Source: Paenibacillus sp. FSL R5-0623 (lineage in GTDB: Bacteria; Bacillota; Bacilli; Paenibacillales; Paenibacillaceae). Taken from it: DNA of 64,000 bases. Position numbers and translations under genes: made by a program. Location: NCBI RefSeq assembly GCF_037974265.1, contig NZ_CP150233.1, positions 992,001 through 1,056,000 of the forward strand, read 5' to 3'. The notes below the pieces were generated by a model. The model made no database searches. It worked only from the letters and a program-made list of their open reading frames with translations, and was not told the origin of the DNA. Positions 55,386 to 63,718 of the stretch are shown here, piece by piece (position 1 is the first letter of the stretch; every line of letters begins with the position of its first letter).

Positions 55386-55402
55386 ATTATAGTGCTATTA
55401 TA
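55386..55402 (-). promoter_or_regulatory. Tandem -10 elements upstream of the neopullulanase leader
   Basis: On the minus strand TATAAT occurs at 55397-55402 and again at 55386-55391. The -35 region is poor (TTTTCT 17 bp upstream of the first). Transcripts would start before the 55325-55366 hairpin. Confidence 0.45.
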
Positions 55403-55534
55403 CGAACTAACTCAGCAAAAGAAAACACTTTTTTTCCTTGAATTTCAAAAATTCTTAAAAAGGATAAAACGATGATTCCATTCACACGTGAACGCCAGAA
55501 TAGTACAGTCTGACGTTATACATGTGTGGCTGTT

Positions 55535-56116
55535 TTACATTTGGTAGCCGAGTTTTTCGCCGTAGGCTCTGATTTCAGCATGGTATTGTTGAATGCTTTT
55601 GATTCCTAATGCAATCTTGTCATTACCTTGTTTAAGCAGCTTGCTGTTTACTTTCGTTTTGGCAACAGACTTTTTGAACAATTGATATCCTTCAAGCTGA
55701 GCGTAGCTGCCTTTGATCAGTTTGGCATGGATTTTTTTCAGTTCAGCGTTCTCAGGTTTGATCTGTTTCAGCATGGAGACATACTTGGTGTAGTTAGGGA
55801 TGGCTGTATTATTTAGTTTCAGATAGAAGGATTTGCGATTGGAAGATGTGATGTACGTGCTGCCACCCACTGCATTCAAGGCTTTCTTCTCGTATACGGC
55901 AGGATCAGTCAATGCATCCAGGTAGTTGAGGAAATCTTCTTCTTCGACTGTAGGAATCGGTTCTTGTTCTGACGTGTCAACTTCTTCATAGTATTCGTCT
56001 TCCGAATATGTAGTGGTTGAGTCATCCGCAGCAGCGGCATAGGACCCTGCAGGTGCGAACACCCCGCCGAGCAATACAAAACTCATAATAAATGATAAAA
56101 TCCAAGATTTTTTCAC
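55535..56116 (-). CDS. Small secreted protein, paralogue of 37169-37708
   Basis: The 193-residue protein has a Sec signal peptide (KKSWILSFIMSFVLLGG, cut near YAAAA), an acidic linker rich in Glu and Tyr, and a helical domain shared with the other copy: SSNRKSFYLKLNNTAIPNYTK, HAKLIKGSYAQLEGYQLF, KSVAKTKVNSKLLKQGN. The shared domain and signal peptide show gene duplication; the acidic linker is unique to this copy. No known family recognised. Confidence 0.78.
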   Translation of the reverse strand: MKKSWILSFIMSFVLLGGVFAPAGSYAAAADDSTTTYSEDEYYEEVDTSEQEPIPTVEEEDFLNYLDALTDPAVYEKKALNAVGGSTYITSSNRKSFYLKLNNTAIPNYTKYVSMLKQIKPENAELKKIHAKLIKGSYAQLEGYQLFKKSVAKTKVNSKLLKQGNDKIALGIKSIQQYHAEIRAYGEKLGYQM

Positions 56117-56336
56117 GTTAAAAATTCCCCTATCTATAGATGTGATTTTATTCCAATGGATAATCTAACATAGTACGACAAGAAATTACAGGAATTGTTT
56201 TACAGTTGATTCATCAGTTAAACGCATATGAATGAATAATGATTCACTATCCAAAAGGACATGTATTAGATGAAGCTACAAGGAAGAAGAGAAATGTGCA
56301 TGTTAAGTTATAGAGAAAAAAATACATATATGGTTT

Positions 56337-56435
56337 ATGTGGAGGCGTATTGTATTCATATATATTGTATTGGTTGGGTTAATATATCTTTATTTAATGT
56401 TGTTTTATGAAGTTGAAGAGTTCGACAGGGAGTGA
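56337..56435 (+). CDS. Candidate 32-aa membrane peptide
   Basis: ATG at 56337 opens a 32-codon ORF with a basic start (MWRRIV), one hydrophobic helix (FIYIVLVGLIYLYLMLFY) and an acidic end (EVEEFDRE), the charge pattern of a small membrane peptide. There is no visible ribosome binding site, so it may be chance. The rest of the 424-bp gap 56117-56540 holds only the promoter and Fur box described next. Confidence 0.25.
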   Translation: MWRRIVFIYIVLVGLIYLYLMLFYEVEEFDRE

Positions 56436-56457
56436 GAAGTTTTTCCAAATAAAATGC

Positions 56458-56511
56458 TTGTATAATGATTTCATCTCCATTACAATACAATTGATAATGA
56501 GATTCAATATC
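56458..56511 (+). promoter_or_regulatory. Promoter with Fur box for the second siderophore importer
   Basis: The -35 TTGTAT (56458-56463) and -10 TACAAT (56481-56486) are 17 bp apart. GATAATGAGATTCAATATC (56493-56511) matches the 19-bp Fur consensus at 16 positions and covers the start of transcription. Confidence 0.8.
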
Positions 56512-56540
56512 ATTTAGATAAAAAAGGGGAGACGGATTTC

Positions 56541-57554
56541 ATGTATAAAGTAAAGAAAAAGTTATACATTTATGCAGCACTTATTCTGATGATTTCACTA
56601 CTTGCTGGTTGTGCTTCGGGTGGAAGTGCCGAGACAACGAATACGTCCAGCCAAGCTGCAAGCAGCAATGAGAGCAATAATGAAAGTGATACAACCGCCA
56701 GTGCGACTGAAGATCAGACCCGAGTGATCAAACATGCCATGGGCGAAACCACAATCAAGGGAACCCCGCAAAAGATCGTGACACTGTTCCAGGGTGCGAA
56801 TGATGTCGTTGTTGCACTTGGCGTGAAACCGACAGGCGTGGTGGAATCATGGGTTCAGCAGCCGGTATATGAATATCTGAGAGCAGATCTGGACGGAGTT
56901 CCACAAGTAGGACAGGAATCGCAGCCCAATCTAGAAGAGATCAACAAGTTGAAACCCGACTTGATTATTGCTACGAAGATCAGACATGAAGAGATCTATG
57001 AGCAACTGTCGCAGATCGCACCAACGGTAGTGACGGAGACGCTTTTTGACTGGAAAGAAACGGTGAAAACTGTTGGGGAAGCGATGAATATGGTTGAGCA
57101 ATCGGATAAATTGTTGTCTGATTGGGATGGCCGTGTAGCAGATTTCAAAGAGAAAATGGGTGACCGTCTGCCGATTGAAGCAACCATTACGAACTTTAGG
57201 GCCGATCAGGTTCGTATTTTCTACATGGGTTATGCAGGTAAAATTCTGAACGAGCTTGGATTCACCAGACCTGCTGGACATGATGCAGATACATGGGGAG
57301 TAGAATTGACTTCCAAAGAGAACATTCCGGAGATGAATGCAGACATGATCTTTAACTTCAATTCAGGCACAGAAACCGATGCCATTCAGAAAAATTATGA
57401 TGATTGGACCAGCAGTCCACTGTGGAAAAACCTTGATGCAGTCAAGAACAACCAACTGGTTCAGGTCGATGAAGTGGCCTGGAACATGGCAGGTGGATAC
57501 ACATCGGCCAACATGATGCTGGACGATCTATATAAGCAGTTCAACCTGAACTAA
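56541..57554 (+). CDS. Siderophore ABC transporter substrate-binding lipoprotein (YfiY-like)
   Basis: The 337-residue protein has a lipobox LLAGC near residues 21-25, a Ser/Asn/Thr-rich linker and a class III binding fold (VIKHAMGETTIKGTPQKIVTL, then PNLEEINKLKPDLIIATK). It is closest in layout to YfiY-type receptors for hydroxamate siderophores such as schizokinen or arthrobactin, which fits the adjacent diaminobutyrate pathway. AAAAGGGG precedes the ATG, and a Fur box lies upstream. Confidence 0.9.
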   Translation: MYKVKKKLYIYAALILMISLLAGCASGGSAETTNTSSQAASSNESNNESDTTASATEDQTRVIKHAMGETTIKGTPQKIVTLFQGANDVVVALGVKPTGVVESWVQQPVYEYLRADLDGVPQVGQESQPNLEEINKLKPDLIIATKIRHEEIYEQLSQIAPTVVTETLFDWKETVKTVGEAMNMVEQSDKLLSDWDGRVADFKEKMGDRLPIEATITNFRADQVRIFYMGYAGKILNELGFTRPAGHDADTWGVELTSKENIPEMNADMIFNFNSGTETDAIQKNYDDWTSSPLWKNLDAVKNNQLVQVDEVAWNMAGGYTSANMMLDDLYKQFNLN

Positions 57555-57566
57555 CTAACAGGAGCA

Positions 57567-57625
57567 GGACCTGCCATGCACCAGGACATTCGTTAACGAA
57601 GTGTATGGGCAGGCAGGTCTTTTAT
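57567..57625 (+). terminator. Partial terminator between the binding-protein and permease genes
   Basis: GGACCTGCC pairs with GGCAGGTC, followed by TTTTA, with an inner ACATTCGTTAACGAAGTGT hairpin. Such intra-operon terminators favour more binding protein than permease. Confidence 0.65.
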
Positions 57626-57651
57626 CATTTTACAGATGAAAGAGTGAGAGT

Positions 57652-58665
57652 ATGTTTCCCCTTTTTACAAAGGCAAGTGCCAAGATCTATGGACTGGCTG
57701 GTTTATTCATATTACTTCTACTTGCTTGCCTAGCCAGTATGATTCTGGGACGTACACATATCACGTTTCAGATGGCATGGGAAGCACTGCATTTCTATGA
57801 CGAGAGTTCTGTGGAACATGTGGTTCTGCTGACGGAACGGTTGCCACGTACAGTTATTGCTGCTGTTGTAGGAGCAAGTTTGGCGGTGGCGGGTGGGCTG
57901 ATGCAGGCATTGACACGTAACCCGCTGGCATCACCAAGTGTATTCGGGATCAATGCAGGTGCGATCTTTTTTATTGTCATTGCTATTGTGGTATTGTCCG
58001 TATCTTCGCTCACTACCATGATGTGGTTTGGTTTTGCCGGAGCTGCCGTTGCGGCGGCAATTGTATATGGGCTAGGTTCCCTCGGTCGTGATGGCCTGAC
58101 ACCGATCAAAATTGTACTGGCGGGTACGGCTATCTCAGCATTGTTTGCCTCGTTCACACAGGCCATTCTGGTGCTGGATGGAACCGGATTGCAGGATGTA
58201 CTGTTCTGGCTTGCCGGTTCAGTAAGTGGTCGGACGTTGGATATGTTATATCCTGTTCTGCCGTACATGACAGCCGCAGCCATTGTCTCTCTGTTCATGG
58301 GCAGAGCCATCAATCTGCTCTTGACGGGTGATGATATCGCCAAAGGCATGGGACAGAATGTAATTCTGATTAAGGTGCTCATGGGAATTGTTACGGTGTT
58401 GCTGGCGGGTGGTTCGGTTGCCGTAGCCGGTTCGATCGGGCTCGTTGGTCTGGTTGTCCCACATATCATGCGTGCACTTGTAGGCAACGATTACCGCTGG
58501 CTCGTTCCTTACTCTATTGTAGGGGGAGCGATTCTGCTGTTGTCTGCGGATGTGGTGGCAAGGCTGGTGATTATGCCGCAGGAAGTTCCACTTGGTGTCA
58601 TGACTGCACTGATTGGCGGACCCTTCTTCGTGTACATTGCCCGTAAGGGGGTGACGAAGATATGA
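57652..58665 (+). CDS. FecCD-type siderophore permease (YfiZ-like)
   Basis: The 337-residue membrane protein has about nine helices. FecCD hallmarks are RLPRTVIAAVVGASLAVAGG, MQALTRNPLASPSVFGINAG and VGLVGLVVPHIMRALVGND. It overlaps the next permease gene by ATGA and should form a heterodimer with it. Confidence 0.93.
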   Translation: MFPLFTKASAKIYGLAGLFILLLLACLASMILGRTHITFQMAWEALHFYDESSVEHVVLLTERLPRTVIAAVVGASLAVAGGLMQALTRNPLASPSVFGINAGAIFFIVIAIVVLSVSSLTTMMWFGFAGAAVAAAIVYGLGSLGRDGLTPIKIVLAGTAISALFASFTQAILVLDGTGLQDVLFWLAGSVSGRTLDMLYPVLPYMTAAAIVSLFMGRAINLLLTGDDIAKGMGQNVILIKVLMGIVTVLLAGGSVAVAGSIGLVGLVVPHIMRALVGNDYRWLVPYSIVGGAILLLSADVVARLVIMPQEVPLGVMTALIGGPFFVYIARKGVTKI

Positions 58666-59705
58666 GGAAGCTGTTGACTTTCCGCAACAAAAAAGACACC
58701 ATCTCGGTGCAAATGGAACGAAAATCACTGGTTGTCATCGGCATGTGTATCCTCCTGTTCCTGGTGGCAGGGGTTGTTGGTACCAGTGTGGGCAGTGACT
58801 TTATCTCTCCGCTGGATGTGCTCAGAACGATATTTGGTCTGAATGCAGGAGAGCATGACTTCGTCGTGCTGACCTTAAGACTGCCACGGGTGTTATTATC
58901 TCTGCTCGTAGGAGCAGCCCTCGGTATGTCAGGCGCACTTCTGCAAGGCATTATCCGTAATCCGCTGGCCTCACCGGATGTCATCGGCATCACCGGCGGC
59001 GCGGCCGTTGCAGCTGTAGGTTTTGTTACGTTGCTGGGTGGAGTGGTAAGTATCAAGTTGTTGCCATTGTTCGCCATCGCTGGCGCAATTGTGACGGCTT
59101 TGATCATCTACATGCTTGCCTGGAAAAAGGGAGTCAGTCCGATCCGTCTGGTGCTGATCGGGATTGGAGTATCGGCCATTACCGGGGCCGGGACGACCTT
59201 TATGCTGATCCTGAGTCCGTTCTACACGGCAGGTCAAGCTTATATCTGGCTGACAGGAAGTGTATACGGAGCATCGTGGACCGATGTCCAAACGATTTTA
59301 CCGGTTATCGTGATCGTTGTACCGCTGGCGATCTGGTTCGCTCGCAGCCTGAATGCACAGGAGTTCGGAGATGATCTGGCTACGGGATTGGGTGTTACCG
59401 TTCAACGGCATCGTTCGGCGTTGTTGTTATGTAGTGTATTGCTGGCGGGAATTGCCGTTGCAGTAGCCGGAACCATTGGATTTGTTGGCCTGATCGCTCC
59501 ACATATTGCCCGAAAGCTGGTTGGACGGATGTTTGGCAGTATGCTGATTGTGTCTGGACTGGTGGGTGCTCTGCTTGTATTTGTGGCAGATCTGATTGCC
59601 CGTACAGCTTTTCTACCGTTAGATGTTCCCGCAGGGGTATTCACCGCAGGCGTAGGTGCACCATTTTTCCTGTATTTGTTGTTCAAGAATCGAAATCAGT
59701 TTTGA
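58662..59705 (+). CDS. FecCD-type siderophore permease (YfhA-like)
   Basis: The 347-residue partner permease has LRLPRVLLSLLVGAALGMSG, IIRNPLASPDVIGITGG and TIGFVGLIAPHIARKLVG. The cytoplasmic N-terminal segment of about 30 residues precedes the first helix. It is coupled to the upstream permease (ATGA) and followed 13 bp later by the ATPase gene. Confidence 0.93.
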   Translation: MRKLLTFRNKKDTISVQMERKSLVVIGMCILLFLVAGVVGTSVGSDFISPLDVLRTIFGLNAGEHDFVVLTLRLPRVLLSLLVGAALGMSGALLQGIIRNPLASPDVIGITGGAAVAAVGFVTLLGGVVSIKLLPLFAIAGAIVTALIIYMLAWKKGVSPIRLVLIGIGVSAITGAGTTFMLILSPFYTAGQAYIWLTGSVYGASWTDVQTILPVIVIVVPLAIWFARSLNAQEFGDDLATGLGVTVQRHRSALLLCSVLLAGIAVAVAGTIGFVGLIAPHIARKLVGRMFGSMLIVSGLVGALLVFVADLIARTAFLPLDVPAGVFTAGVGAPFFLYLLFKNRNQF

Positions 59706-59718
59706 GGAGGAGAGAGCT

Positions 59719-60540
59719 GTGAGTATTCTGGAAGCCAAGGAGCTTACGATCTCCTATGGAGCAGATCCCATTATTGAAAATTTGAACCTGACCATTCCCA
59801 AGGGACAGATTACCGTCCTGATTGGCAGCAACGGCTGTGGTAAATCTACGCTGCTGCGTACGATGGCCCGGTTGCTGAAATCCAGCTCCGGTTCGGTGCT
59901 GCTGGATGGCGAAGAGATTGCAAAGCTGCCGACCAAGGAAATTTCAAGACGCATGTCCATCCTGCCGCAAGGTCCCACCGCTCCGGAGGGCCTGACGGTG
60001 AACCAACTGGTGAAGCAAGGACGTTATCCACATCAAACGTGGCTGAAGCAATGGTCACGAGAGGATGAGCGTATGGTCAAGCTGGCACTGGAGTCCACAC
60101 ATCTGACAGAACTCGCGGATCGGCCTGTGGATGCACTGTCCGGTGGACAGCGTCAGCGTGCCTGGATTGCCATGACACTTGCGCAGGGCACCGAAACGCT
60201 GCTGCTGGATGAACCTACAACCTATCTGGATATGACACATCAGATTGATATCCTTGATCTGCTGTTTGAGTTGAACGAACGGGAAGGACGCACGATTGTC
60301 ATGGTACTTCATGATCTGAATCTGGCATGTCGGTATGCGCATCACATTGTGGCTGTTCACAACAAGTCCATCTACGCGGAAGGTAAACCGGAAGACATCA
60401 TTACGCAGGAGATGGTCCGTAAGGTCTTCCAGATGGAGTGTGAGATTGCGGTTGATCCACTGTTTGGCACACCAACCTGCATCCCACATGGAAGAGGGAG
60501 GAGGCTGAATGGGGAGCAGCGTTACACTCAGTTGGCTTGA
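59719..60540 (+). CDS. Siderophore ABC transporter ATPase (YusV/FecE-like)
   Basis: The GTG at 59719 has GAGGAGGAGAG upstream and gives 273 residues; the earlier in-frame ATG at 59656 lies inside the permease gene. Walker A GSNGCGKST, signature LSGGQRQRAWIAM, Walker B TLLLDEPTTYLD and the switch His in VLHDLN are all intact. It powers the two permeases and may serve other siderophore systems as YusV does. Confidence 0.94.
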   Translation: MSILEAKELTISYGADPIIENLNLTIPKGQITVLIGSNGCGKSTLLRTMARLLKSSSGSVLLDGEEIAKLPTKEISRRMSILPQGPTAPEGLTVNQLVKQGRYPHQTWLKQWSREDERMVKLALESTHLTELADRPVDALSGGQRQRAWIAMTLAQGTETLLLDEPTTYLDMTHQIDILDLLFELNEREGRTIVMVLHDLNLACRYAHHIVAVHNKSIYAEGKPEDIITQEMVRKVFQMECEIAVDPLFGTPTCIPHGRGRRLNGEQRYTQLA

Positions 60541-60638
60541 TTACTTCAATAAATGATTCGACGAATGATGATTCAAGCGATATCGCTATTTTTTTCAACC
60601 CACCTCGTCAACACTTCTGCGTTTAATGAAGATAACAG

Positions 60639-60696
60639 GAACAGGCAAGCTCTTGGTTTCATACAATCCAGAGCTTGCAGCTTGTTGTACCTGTTC
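60639..60696. other. Long interrupted hairpin after the ATPase gene
   Basis: GAACAGG (60639-60645) pairs with CCTGTTC (60690-60696) and CAAGCTCT pairs with AGAGCTTG inside it. No T tract follows. It may end or stabilise the importer mRNA. The gap 60541-61172 otherwise holds the siderophore promoter, Fur box and repeat E. Confidence 0.5.
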
Positions 60697-60768
60697 TTCG
60701 ATGTAACAAAACCACACCTGCATAAATCTAGCCTGAAATCAATCTTATTTTTCCTTAAAAGTTTATTA

Positions 60769-60835
60769 TTGACAACAAAGATCGAATTGCCATAAAATAG
60801 ATTTTATATGATATTGATAATCATTATCAATATCA
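60769..60835 (+). promoter_or_regulatory. Promoter and near-perfect Fur box of the siderophore biosynthesis operon
   Basis: The -35 TTGACA (60769-60774) and -10 TAAAAT (60793-60798) are 18 bp apart. From 60809 to 60835 runs a 27-bp palindrome, perfect except for its central base, with core GATAATCATTATC. This is the strongest Fur site of the window. The first gene starts 338 bp further on, beyond repeat E. Confidence 0.9.
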
Positions 60836-60867
60836 TACTACAATAAATATTGATGAACGTAGGAGCA

Positions 60868-61136
60868 ATATAAGTTGAATTAATCATTTACATGCAACGG
60901 AGAGGACAGAAAAAACCTGAAAAAGCGGAGCTACAAGCTTTCTGCAAGAAAACTGCATCGAAAGCATACTCTGCGCCTACAAGCTTTCTGAAAGAAAGCT
61001 GGCATCGAAAGCATACGCTATCCCCGAAATTTTCCCCTTTGTAAAAGGATTCAAAAAATCTGGGGATAACAGCGATTGGAAGGTTGTTCTGTCATTGTAG
61101 CGTCGGTGTAAATAATCTTTAATTCAACTTATATAG
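60868..61136. repeat. Dispersed structured repeat, copy E (in the siderophore operon leader)
   Basis: The longest member, reverse-oriented. Ends ATATAAGTTGAATTAA and AATTCAACTTATATA are inverted repeats. The core AATCTGGGGATAACAGCGAT is intact. It carries an extra 46-bp tandem unit (CTACAAGCTTTCTG at 60931 and again at 60977). It fills the leader between the Fur box and the ribosome binding site of the first gene. Confidence 0.85.
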
Positions 61137-61172
61137 GAGCGAGTACCTTCATTCGATCGAGGAGGATTTTCA

Positions 61173-62195
61173 GTGTTTCCGAAAGGGATTCATAATCTGC
61201 AAAACCGACTCATTATAAGCAAAGCGAGAGAAATGGGCATTACCTGTGAGCCGCTTCTTGAGGGATGCGAAGATTTTCTGAAGCTGTCTGTAGGGGACAA
61301 AGAGATCATCATTAACAAAACCAGATCTCATCGTCTGCCGTTAATCGCTGGACTGCTCGCCAAGAACAAGCAGGCATGTAATATGTTATTGCATGAACAG
61401 GGAATGCCTGTACCATCGTTTATCGTGATCCCGGAGATGGGAAGCGACGCAGTAGCTTTTCTGAATAGATACGGCTCCATTGTAGTGAAACCGCTGGATG
61501 CGAGCAGCAGCATGGGCGTGACGCTGGATGTGCGTACTGAAGAAGAACTGGAGACAGCCATTCATCTTGCGAGTGTCCACGGCAGCAGCATTATGTTACA
61601 GCAATATGTGACCGGGATCGATTACAGAGTGCTGATCATTAACGGTGAAGTGGCGGCTGTGAACCAGTATCGACCTGTTTATGTCGAGGGAGACGGAACT
61701 TCAACCGTTCGGGCATTAATCGAGCAGTTGAATCAGGATCGAATCGAGATGACGTCCATTGGCGAGTATGAAGCGTTTCCCCAGGTGGATGCAGAAACGG
61801 AACGATTGTTGGAGGTATTACATGCACAAGGCACAAGCCTGGATGAAGTTCCTGCCGCTGGTGAAGAAATCGAGCTATATGATCTCCGTAACTCAGCCGC
61901 CGGAAAAATCAGTGAATTCTACAAGGATTGTACCGAGATCATTCATCCCGTGAATGCGCGAATGATCGTTCAGGCGGCCCAAACTCTTCAGATTGATGTA
62001 GCAGGGGTTGATGTTCGTTGTCGTGATATCCGCACGCTGATCTCCAGAGAAGAAGGGGGCATTCTGGAAGTGAACGCCTTGCCAGATCTGACACACCACG
62101 TGTTTCCCCATGGGGGGACAACTCGTGATGTGGTTCGGTTATACCTGGAATACTTGTGTCAGGAACAACTTGAATATAAGTCATATAACTTATAA
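61173..62195 (+). CDS. ATP-grasp ligase, first gene of a siderophore operon
   Basis: The 340-residue protein starts at GTG with GAGGAGG 7 nt upstream. It has an ATP-grasp fold related to cyanophycin synthetase/GshF-type ligases: NKTRSHRLPLIAGLLAKNKQ, GSIVVKPLDASSSMGVTLDV (ATP-binding Lys), EGDGTSTVRALIEQLN and LEVNALPDLTHHVFPHGG (metal ligands Glu/Asn). It should form an amide or peptide bond via an acyl phosphate. A role in siderophore assembly is inferred from its Fur-controlled neighbours; most citrate-hydroxamate operons lack such an enzyme. Confidence 0.8.
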   Translation: MFPKGIHNLQNRLIISKAREMGITCEPLLEGCEDFLKLSVGDKEIIINKTRSHRLPLIAGLLAKNKQACNMLLHEQGMPVPSFIVIPEMGSDAVAFLNRYGSIVVKPLDASSSMGVTLDVRTEEELETAIHLASVHGSSIMLQQYVTGIDYRVLIINGEVAAVNQYRPVYVEGDGTSTVRALIEQLNQDRIEMTSIGEYEAFPQVDAETERLLEVLHAQGTSLDEVPAAGEEIELYDLRNSAAGKISEFYKDCTEIIHPVNARMIVQAAQTLQIDVAGVDVRCRDIRTLISREEGGILEVNALPDLTHHVFPHGGTTRDVVRLYLEYLCQEQLEYKSYNL

Positions 62196-62362
62196 CAACG
62201 GATAGATGACAATATATAACGGATATCAGATAACAGATACCCTTATTTATAATTCGGGCCTTGCCTGATTTTGAATCAATACCATGCGATATGCAAAATG
62301 CAGAACAAGAAATCACAGGCAGCAGTTAAGCCTGAATCGATGATAAGGAGCGTTAGAAGGCT

Positions 62363-63718
62363 ATGTCAGTAGAGGTGCAGACGGAATATCTGAAGATGCA
62401 AAATGAGAAGGAGTCCAATGCAAGATCGTACCCCAGACATTTCCCACTTGTCATTAACAAGGCCCATGGGGTGAAGATTACCGATACGGAAGGCCGCGTA
62501 TTCTACGACTGCCTGGCTGGTGCAGGAACATTGGCACTGGGGCATAACCATGACACGGTGGTCAATGCCATTCGCGATGTTCTGGATCAGCAGATTCCGC
62601 TTCATACACTGGATTTGGCAACACCGCTGAAGCTTGAATATATGCAAGAACTGTTCTCCATTCTTCCGGCAGAGATGCGAGATAAAGCCAAAATCCAGTT
62701 CTGTGGTCCAACGGGGGCCGATGCAGTAGAAGCAGCCATTAAGCTGGTCAAACATGCTACAGGTGGCAAGTCTATTCTTGCCTTTCAGGGAGGTTATCAC
62801 GGTTCAACCCAAGCGACCATGTCGATGAGTGGCAACCTGAGCAAGAAACAACATCTGCAAAGCTTGCTACCCGATGTTCATTTCCTGCCGTTTCCTTATG
62901 AATACCGCTGCCCATTTGGTGTTGGTGAAGGCATGACGGCCCGGTTGAGCGCACAGTATATCGAGAACTTGCTCGATGATTGCGAGAGCGGTATTGCGGC
63001 ACCGTGTGGGGTCATTGTGGAGACGGTGCAGGGTGAAGGTGGAGCCATTCCGGCAGATATCGAATGGCTGAGGGAGCTGCGCCGAATCACGGCAGAGCGA
63101 AGCATTCCGCTTATCATCGACGAAGTGCAGACAGGCATCGGACGGACAGGGCGAATGTTTTCGTTCGAACATGCCGGGATTGTACCTGATGTAATAATCT
63201 GCTCCAAAGCAGTTGGCGGAAGTCTGCCCATGTCTGTCGTCATCTATAAGGAAGAGTTTGATCAATGGCAACCTGGTGCACACACAGGCACGTTCCGTGG
63301 CAATCAACTAGCCATGGCAGCGGGACTTGCGACACTTCGTTATATTCGGGAACAGGATGTTTTGAACAACGTGCATCTACGCAGTGAGCAGTTCATGAAT
63401 CAACTGAATGTAATGAAAGAGCGGTATGCAGAGATGGGTGATGTGCGAGGCAGAGGACTGATGATTGGCGTTGAGGTAGTTGATCCAATGGGACGCAAGG
63501 ATCGTCTGGGTCATTATCTGCCTAATGGTGCGCTGGCTGAGTCTATTCAGCGTGAATGTTTCAAGAATGGAGTAATTGTGGAACTGGGTGGGCGTCATTC
63601 AGCTGTTGTTCGTTTTCTGCCGCCGCTGAATATTACAGAGCAAGAATCGGGTGCAATCCTTGCGATCTTTGAGAAATCGGTAGCTGAAGCGATTGCCTTA
63701 GCAACAGCCGCATGGTGA
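62363..63718 (+). CDS. L-2,4-diaminobutyrate:2-oxoglutarate aminotransferase (Dat/RhbA-like)
   Basis: The 451-residue class III aminotransferase has FCGPTGADAVEAAIKL and GGYHGST at the cofactor site, LIIDEVQTGIGRTG with the PLP Asp, and CSKAVGGSLP with the Schiff-base lysine. It matches enzymes that make diaminobutyrate, the precursor of 1,3-diaminopropane in schizokinen/rhizobactin-type siderophores; ectoine-type EctB is an alternative, but the context argues for siderophore use. It overlaps the next gene by 7 bp. Confidence 0.9.
   Translation: MSVEVQTEYLKMQNEKESNARSYPRHFPLVINKAHGVKITDTEGRVFYDCLAGAGTLALGHNHDTVVNAIRDVLDQQIPLHTLDLATPLKLEYMQELFSILPAEMRDKAKIQFCGPTGADAVEAAIKLVKHATGGKSILAFQGGYHGSTQATMSMSGNLSKKQHLQSLLPDVHFLPFPYEYRCPFGVGEGMTARLSAQYIENLLDDCESGIAAPCGVIVETVQGEGGAIPADIEWLRELRRITAERSIPLIIDEVQTGIGRTGRMFSFEHAGIVPDVIICSKAVGGSLPMSVVIYKEEFDQWQPGAHTGTFRGNQLAMAAGLATLRYIREQDVLNNVHLRSEQFMNQLNVMKERYAEMGDVRGRGLMIGVEVVDPMGRKDRLGHYLPNGALAESIQRECFKNGVIVELGGRHSAVVRFLPPLNITEQESGAILAIFEKSVAEAIALATAAW

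Noticed and set aside
57795..59107. Long minus-strand frames opposite the FecCD permeases.
   Set aside because: They are low-complexity shadows of hydrophobic permease codons (Thr/Ala/Pro/Asn-rich).
60553..60795. 80-codon ORF after the second importer ATPase.
   Set aside because: It runs through a long hairpin and into the -35 of the siderophore promoter, without a ribosome binding site.
3691..61136. Dispersed repeats considered as classical insertion sequences.
   Set aside because: They are 190-270 bp, have no transposase ORF and no visible target-site duplications; they can only be called MITE-like or structured intergenic repeats.
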